Shown here: positions 1-5,709 of the stretch, in pieces
Layout: each line of letters begins with the position of its first letter
How positions within the stretch are numbered: position 1 is the first letter of the stretch
Assembly (NCBI GenBank): GCA_002425705.1
Contig: DIMT01000012.1
Span: forward strand, 6,382 to 14,010
Source: Firmicutes bacterium UBA5559
GTDB lineage: Bacteria; Bacillota; Clostridia; Peptostreptococcales; Anaerovoracaceae
DNA: 7,629 nucleotides
Reading direction: 5' to 3'
Translations under genes and position numbers: made by a program
Notes under the pieces: generated by a model
The model's database searches: none
Told to the model about the DNA's origin: nothing
What the model saw: the letters and a program-made list of their open reading frames with translations, nothing else

Positions 1-54
1 AACACTTGCTTCTTTGTTTGTTGTTGCATTTTCCATCATTGTTGGATTACGCAA
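1..54 (-). CDS. 5' end of an unidentified gene, cut by the left edge
   Basis: Only the first 18 or so codons lie in the window. A GGAGGA ribosome binding site (61-66 on the minus strand) precedes an open frame that stays open to base 1. Three in-frame starts are possible: GTG at 55-57 (3 nt from the site, too close), TTG at 52-54 (6 nt, chosen), and ATG-ATG at 39-34 (too far from the site). The visible peptide is polar, reading LRNPTMMENATTNKEASV after the GTG, and contains no recognisable motif, so no function can be given. It begins 34 bp after the stop of the sigma-54 activator on the same strand with no terminator between, so it may be cotranscribed with it. Genes beside such activators are often their targets, but I see no -24/-12 promoter in the gap. 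Confidence 0.6.
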   Translation of the reverse strand, partial: MRNPTMMENATTNKEASV

Positions 55-90
55 CACGTTTCCTCCGATTGATTGATAAAGCATTAACGC

Positions 91-1998
91 TCAAATCAAA
101 TTATTTTTTCGATACCTGTTTATTTTAGCATGAAGGGTACTTCGATTTATCCCTAAGACCTGTGCCGCCTTCGTTATGTTGCCTTCGCATTTCTCTATAC
201 AGGAAATGATTGCTTTTTTCTCCCACTCTTCCAATGTATACATATCATAAGTGAGCTGGCGCTCCCCTGATTCTGATGGTATTCCTTCCAAACACGGTGC
301 TTCAAAAGGCAAAGAAGCGTTCCCGTCCATGTTCACAATATTTTCTATACAATTTTCCATTTCTCGAATATTGCCTGGCCAGGAATACCGAACCAGTTTT
401 TCAAGAGTATGCGGTGGAAGTTTCTTTAAAGACTTGCCCAGTTTCATTGCCTTAACCTTCAAGAAGTGATTGATCAGCATTTCCACATCGCCCTCTCTCT
501 CCCGAAGAGGGGGAACTTGTATGGGAATCACGCTTAGCCGATAGTACAAATCTTCTCGAAATGTTCCCCTCTGGATCTCTTTTTTTAAATCCTTATTTGT
601 TGCAGCAATAATTCTGACATCGGTAAGGGTACATTTACTACCTCCAAGCCTGTGAACACAACCTTCTTGCAGCACCCTTAAAAGGCTCACCTGCATGTCA
701 AGTGGCATTTCTCCAATCTCATCCAAAAACAAGGTCCCACCATTAGCCAACTCAAACTTCCCGGGATGTCCTCCTCGCTTTGCCCCTGTAAAAGCTCCTT
801 CTTCATAACCGAAGAGTTCACTTTCAATCAGATTTTTCGGTATGCCTCCACAGTTGATGGCAATAAAGCTATTATTTCTCCTGCTGCTGCTATTATGAAT
901 CGCTTGAGCAATAAGTTCTTTTCCCGTTCCACTTTCACCTTGAATTAAAACAGTGGAAGGGCTGTTCGAAATGCTTTTAGCCTGTGATTTAACTTTCTGA
1001 ATAATTTTGCTTTCTCCAATGATATCATCAAAGGTATACGATGCCGACATACCCGTATATTTGTTGACGATATTATAAATTTTTTGGATATCCTTGAATA
1101 TCGCCACTGTGCCTGTGACTTTTCCTCTTTCATTTCTGATTGGGTAAACACTTAAATCAAAGCGGTTTTTCTTTTGATTGCCAAAATAAATAATCTCTCT
1201 GTTTTCGAAGGCATTCTTTCCCTGAAGCTGATCCAGAATCGATTCCCAGTTTTCTAAAACCCGATTCGCCTTTTTGTAAAGAATCTCTTCCTTTTGTATC
1301 TCGAGCATACTGCATAGGCTATTATTTGCAGCTTTAATAATACCGTCAGTATCAGCCACAAAAAAGCCGGAATTGATAGAATCCATAACCGTATTAAGAT
1401 ACTCATATGCCGCCTGCAATTCCGTTTCCGATTTCTCTGCAGCCAGCTGGTGCTCTATTGACTTGACTGCTGCCACAACCAAACCAAGTGTGTGAGGATG
1501 GGCAGACTGACGCCATCCGGTCAGATTCAGGCAGCCAAGAATGGCTTCATTCCGATCATGGATGATTGCTGCCGAACAGGTCCAAATATAAAAAGCGGTA
1601 ATATAATGGTCCTCCCCCGAGGTTTGAATTGAACAATCCTCCGATAAGGCTGCGCCCATGGAATTTGTTCCGACGCTCTTTTCACTCATATCAGCGCCTT
1701 CAACGATTCCAACACTTGCCTGGCCTTCCACGATATCTTCGTCTCCGATGATTTCAAGCACAATTCCGTTCGAGTCGGTGATATATATGGAAAATCCCGA
1801 TCCCCGAAGCACATCATACAGTATCTCCATAAAAGGCTTCGCAATCTGAACCAAAGTTTCATTTTTTCTGAGTGTTTCTTCCAGTTCAAGACCCTTTAGA
1901 ATCCTTTTAGGCCCCAGGCTATCCTTACGAATACCGTATTGAGCCGACCGCTCATGGGATCGTTTAATAATTTCACTGTAGTCCGTTGATTTTTTCAT
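91..1998 (-). CDS. Sigma-54-dependent transcriptional activator (GAF-PAS-AAA+-Fis HTH), AcoR-like
   Basis: This is a complete 635-residue bacterial enhancer-binding protein, which uses ATP hydrolysis to open promoters bound by RNA polymerase with sigma-54. The N-terminus (residues about 12-35, SHERSAQYGI and PKRIL) and a GAF-like sensor (about 50-190) match the AcoR-type layout. A PAS domain follows (about 198-305). The AAA+ domain (about 325-555) has Walker A GESGTGKE (354-361), the sigma-54 contact loop GAFTGA (401-406), Walker B GGTLFLDE (420-427), an arginine-finger region FREDLYYRL (480-488) and WPGNIRE (540-546). A Fis-type helix-turn-helix lies at 605-632. No receiver domain is present, so it probably senses a small molecule directly; the ligand cannot be told. 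The ATG follows GAGGAGGAT at 2007-2014 with 8 nt spacing. Base composition is more AT-rich than the genes to its right. Confidence 0.95.
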   Translation of the reverse strand: MKKSTDYSEIIKRSHERSAQYGIRKDSLGPKRILKGLELEETLRKNETLVQIAKPFMEILYDVLRGSGFSIYITDSNGIVLEIIGDEDIVEGQASVGIVEGADMSEKSVGTNSMGAALSEDCSIQTSGEDHYITAFYIWTCSAAIIHDRNEAILGCLNLTGWRQSAHPHTLGLVVAAVKSIEHQLAAEKSETELQAAYEYLNTVMDSINSGFFVADTDGIIKAANNSLCSMLEIQKEEILYKKANRVLENWESILDQLQGKNAFENREIIYFGNQKKNRFDLSVYPIRNERGKVTGTVAIFKDIQKIYNIVNKYTGMSASYTFDDIIGESKIIQKVKSQAKSISNSPSTVLIQGESGTGKELIAQAIHNSSSRRNNSFIAINCGGIPKNLIESELFGYEEGAFTGAKRGGHPGKFELANGGTLFLDEIGEMPLDMQVSLLRVLQEGCVHRLGGSKCTLTDVRIIAATNKDLKKEIQRGTFREDLYYRLSVIPIQVPPLREREGDVEMLINHFLKVKAMKLGKSLKKLPPHTLEKLVRYSWPGNIREMENCIENIVNMDGNASLPFEAPCLEGIPSESGERQLTYDMYTLEEWEKKAIISCIEKCEGNITKAAQVLGINRSTLHAKINRYRKNNLI

Positions 1999-2045
1999 CA
2001 GGATTATCCTCCTCGATTCGGATTGCCAATTTACTGCATATATAT

Positions 2046-2075
2046 ATTAAAACACAGACTTGCCGAGAAAATCAA
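2046..2075 (-). promoter_or_regulatory. Candidate sigma-A promoter of the sigma-54 activator
   Basis: On the minus strand, TTGATT (2070-2075) and TTTAAT (2046-2051) are separated by 18 nt. This would start transcription near 2038, about 40 nt before the activator ATG. The match is good at both boxes, but the region is AT-rich, so a chance match is possible. This promoter would make the activator a transcription unit separate from ssrA, which ends at the terminator just to the right. Confidence 0.5.
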
Positions 2076-2125
2076 TTCTTTCTGGTCCCCCTCCTGATTA
2101 TTGCCTTTCCCTGATCCATGGCATA

Positions 2126-2152
2126 AAAAAACAGGGCTTAACCCTGTTTTTT
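2126..2152 (-). terminator. Rho-independent terminator of ssrA
   Basis: An 11-bp perfect stem (2126-2136 with 2142-2152) closes a 5-nt loop. Read on the minus strand, it is AAAAAACAGGG, a TTAAG loop, CCCTGTTTTTT, and ends in a run of seven T. It starts 5 nt after the encoded CCA end of tmRNA, as expected for the tmRNA terminator. The symmetric A and T runs would also allow termination from the plus strand, but no plus-strand gene ends here. Confidence 0.85.
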
Positions 2153-2157
2153 ATGTC

Positions 2158-2516
2158 TGGTGGAGATGGTGGGAGTCGAACCCACGTCCGAAAGCATTTC
2201 CGCAGAATTTTCTCCGAGCGCAGCTGATCATTTATTGTTTCGCATCCGTGCACGCCGGTCAGCAGGCTGGCACATCCGCTATCCTATTGTTCCTCTAAGC
2301 TACTAGGAGCTCACCCAGAGTTGTCCTGTATAATTGACGCCAGGGTCCGGGCCTACAGGGAAATCCGGTCTGACGACGCGACTGCGACTAAGCAGCTAAG
2401 GCGTAATTGTTGTTATTTTTAGCGTTTATATTTAACGTGCCATTTTTAACGTAGACTTGGCAAACTACGGCTCGCTTATCCTGGTTCCACACCCCCGTCG
2501 AAACCTTTACACCCCC
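2158..2516 (-). ncRNA. ssrA: Transfer-messenger RNA (tmRNA)
   Basis: This is a one-piece tmRNA of about 359 nt, which with SmpB rescues stalled ribosomes and tags the unfinished protein for proteolysis. The 3' end carries the T-arm GTGGGTTCGACTCCCAC and an encoded CCA (2158-2160). The 5' end GGGGGTG pairs with CATCTCC near the 3' end to make the 7-bp acceptor stem, which sets the mature 5' end at 2516. TTTCGACGGG follows shortly after the 5' end, as in other tmRNAs. The tag frame (2388-2423) reads AKNNNYALAA and then a TAG stop, with the usual YALAA degradation signal. The gene lies directly downstream of smpB, but it has its own promoter and terminator. Confidence 0.97.
2388..2423 (-). other. 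tmRNA tag-peptide reading frame
   Basis: The internal open frame of tmRNA reads GCT AAA AAT AAC AAC AAT TAC GCC and then codons for LAA, ending at TAG. This gives the tag AKNNNYALAA. The C-terminal ALAA matches the signal recognised by ClpXP-type proteases. The resume codon is inferred to be GCT because most tags start with alanine. The frame is open upstream as well (preceding codons read TLNIN), so the exact first residue is not certain. Confidence 0.8.
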
Positions 2517-2524
2517 GTAAAATT

Positions 2525-2567
2525 ACCGGGGTTCCGGTTTGTGTACCAGAAGTACAACTATATTATA
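2525..2567 (-). promoter_or_regulatory. ssrA promoter (extended -10) and processed 5' leader
   Basis: On the minus strand the sequence TGGTATAAT (TATAAT at 2562-2567) is a perfect -10 box with a TGn extension. No good -35 box lies 17 nt upstream, which fits an extended -10 promoter. Transcription would start near 2555, leaving a leader of about 39 nt that must be removed, presumably by RNase P, to give the mature 5' end at 2516. The leader holds a small perfect hairpin, ACCGG-AACC-CCGGT (2525-2538), just before the processing point. Confidence 0.65.
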
Positions 2568-2583
2568 CCACTTTTTCAGCATA

Positions 2584-3051
2584 TTAATAGTCTTTCCTAT
2601 AATTTTTTGCGACCTGCTGCATCCTTCGGTCGGCATCTTTCTTGGCGATGGTGTCCCGCTTGTCGTATTCCTTCTTGCCCCGGGCAACTGCCAGTTCCAT
2701 TTTGGCCATCCCCTTCTCGTTGATGTACATGGTCAGGGGGACCAGGGTGAGGCCCTTGAGGGTGGTGTAACCAATCAGTTTCCGGATCTCCTGCTTGTGG
2801 AGCAGCAGCTTCCGAGGCCTTAAGGGATCCACATTGAACCGGTTGCCCTGCTCATAGGGGCTGATGTGCATGCCAAGCACGATCACTTCCCCGTTGTCGA
2901 TCTTGGCATAGCTTTCCTTCAGGTTAACCTTGCCCTGGCGGATGGACTTAATCTCCGTACCAGTGAGAACCAGTCCGGCTTCCAGCACATCTTCAATGAA
3001 ATAATCGTGGCGGGCTTTTTTATTGTTCGCTACTAATATTCGTTTCTTCAT
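2584..3051 (-). CDS. smpB: SsrA-binding protein SmpB
   Basis: SmpB binds the tRNA-like part of tmRNA and brings it to the empty A site of a stalled ribosome, standing in for the missing codon-anticodon pairing. The 155-residue length is normal for the family. Family hallmarks are visible in order: NKKARHDYFIED (10-21), GLVLTGTEIKSIRQGKVNLK (26-45), HISPYEQGN (62-70), RPRKLLLHKQEI (78-89), the region GLTLVPLTMYI (100-110), and the basic tail starting ARGKKEYDKRDTI (123-135) that enters the mRNA channel. The ATG has an AAGGA site 6 nt upstream. It is 28 bp after the signal peptidase gene and just before ssrA, so the pair that works together is encoded together. Confidence 0.97.
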   Translation of the reverse strand: MKKRILVANNKKARHDYFIEDVLEAGLVLTGTEIKSIRQGKVNLKESYAKIDNGEVIVLGMHISPYEQGNRFNVDPLRPRKLLLHKQEIRKLIGYTTLKGLTLVPLTMYINEKGMAKMELAVARGKKEYDKRDTIAKKDADRRMQQVAKNYRKDY

Positions 3052-3079
3052 CTTCTATCCTTCGTCTTTGCTCCGCTGC

Positions 3080-3592
3080 TCAGTCCAGCAGCCCGATATC
3101 CTCAAAGGGGTACAGTCGGAAGAAGGCTTTGCCGATCACATCGGAAATCTTGACGCATCCGATATCCGGGGACCGGCTGTCCAAGCTGACCTCCCGGTTG
3201 TCTCCCATGACGAACAGTTCTCCTTCCGGTACTTCGAAATCCTCCACATAGCCGGAGGTGAAATTCTCTAGAATGTAGTCCTCTTCCTGAAGTACTTCGT
3301 TGATAAACACCTGACCATCCACGATGGTAATCTTATCCCCAGGAAGGCCGATGACCCTCTTGATCAGCAGTTTTTCCTCTCCCTCCCAGGTGGTCAGGTT
3401 GGTGTGAAATACGATGATGTCCCCCCGGTCCGGTTCCCCCAGCTTATAGGACTGCTTGCTGAGGAATATATAGTTGTTTTCGTAAAGGGTCGGTTCCATG
3501 GAACGTTCCTTGACGATGGTTGGTTTGATGAACTGCAGGATCAGAAATGCGATCAGCGCCGCAACAATCAGCTCCTTGATGAACCCTTTCAT
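3080..3592 (-). CDS. lepB: Signal peptidase I, catalytically intact
   Basis: This is a membrane-bound serine peptidase (family S26) that removes signal peptides from exported proteins on the outer face of the membrane. At 170 residues it is the short Gram-positive type with one N-terminal membrane segment (about 7-23). The catalytic Ser is residue 31 in ERSMEPTL, the general-base Lys is residue 78 in LIKRVIGLPGD, and the conserved box MGDNREVSLDSR spans 129-140. All expected catalytic and structural boxes are present. AGGAGG lies 9 nt before the ATG, inside the last codons of the preceding gene, and the start overlaps that gene's stop as ATGA, so translation is probably coupled. It is followed by smpB after 28 bp. 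Confidence 0.95.
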   Translation of the reverse strand: MKGFIKELIVAALIAFLILQFIKPTIVKERSMEPTLYENNYIFLSKQSYKLGEPDRGDIIVFHTNLTTWEGEEKLLIKRVIGLPGDKITIVDGQVFINEVLQEEDYILENFTSGYVEDFEVPEGELFVMGDNREVSLDSRSPDIGCVKISDVIGKAFFRLYPFEDIGLLD

Positions 3593-4035
3593 GAGTCGAT
3601 TCCTCCTAGTTTATCCAGAGGCCAGAGGCGGAGAAGGGCCCTGCCCCGGATTTCCCTGCTTTTAATCAGGTTCCCTCCGGATAGAGGCGATTCCGGTTCC
3701 TTTTGGAACTCCGGTGAAATATATACGTAATTGTCTTGGATGACCTCCTCGGTACCGTCCTCCAGCAAATATCGGTCTCCAGGCAGCCCGGTCACCCTCC
3801 TGATGGGATTGTCTTCTTCGTGCTGTTCCCCCAGGCCATATTTTTTCAGGACCACTACCTCACCGATTTCCGGCATGCCCCGGTTCTCCGAGTAGGTCTG
3901 CTTCAGGAGAAGGATCACATCTCCCTGGGCGATCAGGGGCTCCATTTCCTGCCCCTCGTGGATTTCTGGCGCAATGATGATGGTCATCAGAAACGCTAAA
4001 GCGGCGGCTGCCATGTAGGCTTTGTATTTCCGCAT
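3589..4035 (-). CDS. Signal-peptidase-like protein lacking the catalytic residues (SpsA-like pseudoenzyme)
   Basis: This 148-residue protein has the same layout as the signal peptidase encoded next to it: an N-terminal membrane segment (about 5-22), then the S26 boxes. The nucleophile box reads EGQEMEPLIAQGD, so the Ser is Glu30. The base box reads PIRRVTGLPGD, so the Lys aligns with Arg79. In the position of the GDNR box it has SPEF, and the SLDSR segment is also gone. The C-terminus still aligns (GRALLRLWPLDKLGGID with GKAFFRLYPFEDIGLLD). The frame is intact, with AGGAGGT 6 nt before the ATG, so it is a maintained gene rather than a decaying copy. Proteolysis by the Ser/Lys mechanism should be impossible. 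A partner or regulator of the adjacent active enzyme, or a substrate-binding role, is inference. Staphylococcal SpsA beside SpsB is a known parallel. Confidence 0.85.
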   Translation of the reverse strand: MRKYKAYMAAAALAFLMTIIIAPEIHEGQEMEPLIAQGDVILLLKQTYSENRGMPEIGEVVVLKKYGLGEQHEEDNPIRRVTGLPGDRYLLEDGTEEVIQDNYVYISPEFQKEPESPLSGGNLIKSREIRGRALLRLWPLDKLGGIDS

Positions 4036-4058
4036 GAATGAACCTCCTTGTGTCTTCT

Positions 4059-5027
4059 TCAGTGGAAAATATCCTTCATGATCCGGTCAAACTGCTCCGG
4101 CAGCCTGCATTCGATCACTTTTCCTTCCAGGTATTCCAGGGGAGGCGCTCCCCGTTCAAAGTGGAGTTTATAGGCATGTAGAAGCTGAGTGGAAATGCCG
4201 TATTGGCGTCCAACCCGCTGATTCACTGGAGGGCTGCCATACTTGGCATCTCCGATAACCGGGAATCCGGCACTGGCCAGATGGGCTCGGATCTGATGGG
4301 TCCTCCCGGTGACCAGCTCCACTTCCACCAGCGTATAGCCTTTGGCTGTTTTGAGGGGCCTGGCTACGGTTTCCATCAGCTTACCCGATTCCGCTTCCCT
4401 GTCGGTGACCCGTACCATGTTGGTATCCTGATCCTTTTCCATCCGGTCCCGGAGGACCAGTTCCTTTTTCAGTTCTCCTGCTACGATGGTCATGTAGTAT
4501 TTATGGACATAGCCCCGCTCCCGAATCATCAGGTTCAGAGCCTGTAAGGCTTTGCCGCTTTTACCGAAGATGACCAGTCCGGTGGTATTCCGGTCCAGCC
4601 GGTTTACAGGGGAGGGGACGAAGGTCCTTTCCCTGCCGGGCTGGTAGGCACCGGTCTCTGCCAGATAACCGGCAACCTGGTTGGCCAGGGTGTTCTTCTT
4701 TTCCTGCTGGTCCCCATGGGTCAGCAGTCCGAAGGGCTTTTCCACCACCAGCAGATTTTCATCCTCGAAGGCCACCAGAAATTGCTTTTTCGCCTTGGCC
4801 GTCCGCCGGACTTCCGTCAGCTTTTTCAGCTCTTCTTCCGGCATGTAAAGAGCAATTTCGTCCCCTTCATGGAGTACACAATCAATAGCACCTCTTTTGC
4901 CGTTTACCTTGACGTCCTTGCGGATCAGCCGGTAAATGTGGCTTAAGGGTGCGTTTTTCAAATACTTTTTCAGAAATCGGTCCAGCCGTTGCTGGTCTTC
5001 GTTGGGTCCTATTTTTAAAACAATCAT
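4059..5027 (-). CDS. RluA-family 23S rRNA pseudouridine synthase (RluC/RluD type)
   Basis: The enzyme isomerises specific uridines to pseudouridine in RNA, most likely in large-subunit rRNA; the exact site cannot be read from sequence. From the ATG chosen here it has 322 residues. An N-terminal S4 RNA-binding domain (about 12-62, QRLDRFLKKYLKN) is followed by the catalytic domain with VNRLDRNTTGLVIFGKS (141-157, catalytic Asp145) and the motif VTGRTHQIRAHLA (239-251). The first ATG is at 5025-5027, matching where homologs usually begin, but it has no Shine-Dalgarno site. Two TTG codons in frame (5043-5045 and 5040-5042) lie 5 and 8 nt from a weak AGGA, so the protein could be 5-6 residues longer. 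It heads the tight gene run leading to the two signal peptidase genes and smpB (23-bp gap to the next gene). Confidence 0.9.
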   Translation of the reverse strand: MIVLKIGPNEDQQRLDRFLKKYLKNAPLSHIYRLIRKDVKVNGKRGAIDCVLHEGDEIALYMPEEELKKLTEVRRTAKAKKQFLVAFEDENLLVVEKPFGLLTHGDQQEKKNTLANQVAGYLAETGAYQPGRERTFVPSPVNRLDRNTTGLVIFGKSGKALQALNLMIRERGYVHKYYMTIVAGELKKELVLRDRMEKDQDTNMVRVTDREAESGKLMETVARPLKTAKGYTLVEVELVTGRTHQIRAHLASAGFPVIGDAKYGSPPVNQRVGRQYGISTQLLHAYKLHFERGAPPLEYLEGKVIECRLPEQFDRIMKDIFH

Positions 5028-5033
5028 GGAACT

Positions 5034-5039
5034 ATTATA
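5034..5039 (-). promoter_or_regulatory. Candidate -10 box at the start of the pseudouridine synthase gene
   Basis: A perfect TATAAT lies on the minus strand 6 nt before the ATG at 5025-5027. With usual spacing, transcription would begin at or within a base or so of that ATG, giving a leaderless mRNA. No convincing -35 box is seen 16-18 nt upstream, and TATAAT also encodes Tyr-Asn if the upstream TTG start is used. The two readings exclude one another. Confidence 0.35.
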
Positions 5040-5099
5040 CAACAAATACGTCCTATATCCTATGGTGTAAAGAAAATTTAATAATTTACCGGCCCGGAA

Positions 5100-5128
5100 T
5101 TGTTAAATCAACGGAAATATGGTACATT
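5100..5128 (+). promoter_or_regulatory. Candidate promoter of the membrane-anchored MltG-like gene
   Basis: TTGTTA (5100-5105) and TACATT (5123-5128) are separated by 17 nt, and TGG immediately before the second box gives an extended -10. Transcription would start near 5135, leaving a leader of about 35 nt before the ATG. The region 5046-5169 between the divergent genes is AT-rich and otherwise holds only the palindrome listed next. Confidence 0.5.
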
Positions 5129-5133
5129 ATATC

Positions 5134-5148
5134 TAGCAGAATCTGCTA
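5134..5148. promoter_or_regulatory. Perfect 15-bp palindrome at the expected transcription start, possible operator
   Basis: TAGCAGA-A-TCTGCTA has perfect 7-bp arms around one base. It sits where the predicted plus-strand promoter should start transcription, a usual place for a repressor site. No T-run follows that would make it a terminator. I do not recognise the site as that of a known regulator. Confidence 0.4.
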
Positions 5149-5169
5149 TTTTCTAGTGAGGGGGAGAGG

Positions 5170-5634
5170 ATGAACAGATTAAGGGATTTTATCTATGACA
5201 AAAGTGATATATTGGTCGCATTGATCATCATATCCGTTGCAGGGGTTATCATTTTTTCCAGAATCGATGCCATTCTTGCCTATCCGGAGACCTTCGCCAA
5301 GGAAGCGGCACCCGTTGTCGAATCCGAGGAACCGGTCCAGTACGAATACCCGGATCCATCCACTGCCGAAAACCCGGAAGCTACTTCCGGTGACGCCATC
5401 GAACCCGGTGAAGGGGAGCCGGAGATGTTTGCCGTATATATCAATTACGGGGAATCTCTTCGTGTCATCGCCGGAAAGTTTGTGGACGTGGGCCTCTTTG
5501 AAAACACAGAGGATTTCTTCACCGCTGTGGATGCCGCCAACGCGGGCACTCAGATTAAAACAGGGAATTTCATCATCCCGTCCGACGCGACCCCTGAGGA
5601 AGTGATGGCCATCATCACCAAACCGGGGCTATAA
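5170..5634 (+). CDS. Single-pass membrane protein with an MltG/YceG-like LysM-type domain, no transglycosylase domain
   Basis: This is a 154-residue protein. One membrane segment (about 13-36, rich in I, L, V and A) is preceded by basic and acidic residues. A low-complexity Pro/Glu-rich linker (about 44-86) follows, then a compact C-terminal domain (about 87-154). That domain has the pattern of the N-terminal LysM-like part of MltG/YceG: VYINYGESLRVIAGKFVDVG, a short helix region ending in FFTAV, QIKTGNFIIPSDATPEEVM, and IITKPG. The catalytic domain of MltG, which cleaves peptidoglycan, is absent and the frame ends at a clear TAA. A cell-envelope role, such as peptidoglycan binding outside the membrane, is inferred. 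The start ATG follows a GGGGGAGAGG purine run. It is divergent from the pseudouridine synthase gene and 75 bp upstream of fba, with no terminator seen between. Confidence 0.75.
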   Translation: MNRLRDFIYDKSDILVALIIISVAGVIIFSRIDAILAYPETFAKEAAPVVESEEPVQYEYPDPSTAENPEATSGDAIEPGEGEPEMFAVYINYGESLRVIAGKFVDVGLFENTEDFFTAVDAANAGTQIKTGNFIIPSDATPEEVMAIITKPGL

Positions 5635-5709
5635 GGGGAGGAACGGGCTGAGGGGAGCACCAGATTTGCGGACCTCTGCTACACTGTTATTTTAAAAGGA
5701 GGAAGTATT

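Noticed and set aside
1..2157. Second copy of the tmRNA 3' end as an attachment site
   Set aside because: I looked for another copy of the T-arm and CCA end left of ssrA and saw none within the window.
2539..2823. Plus-strand open frames over the tmRNA promoter and smpB (also 2457-2723)
   Set aside because: They lie antisense to well-recognised smpB and to the ssrA 5' region, have no ribosome binding site and no recognisable motif.
3404..3730. 108-residue plus-strand frame across the junction of the two signal peptidase genes
   Set aside because: Antisense to two genes with clear homology, with no ribosome binding site or family match.
3589..4035. The signal-peptidase-like gene as a pseudogene
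   Set aside because: The frame is intact from a good ribosome binding site to a stop that overlaps the next start, and only the catalytic boxes are changed while flanking regions still align. I therefore call it a coding gene for an inactive paralog.
4203..4547. 114-residue plus-strand frame inside the pseudouridine synthase gene
   Set aside because: Antisense shadow of a clear family member; its composition follows the codon pattern of the real gene and no start signal is present.
5681..5693. A promoter for fba with TGTTATTTT as extended -10
   Set aside because: The implied start near 5700 would remove part of the AGGAGG site needed by fba, so it is unlikely to work for this gene.
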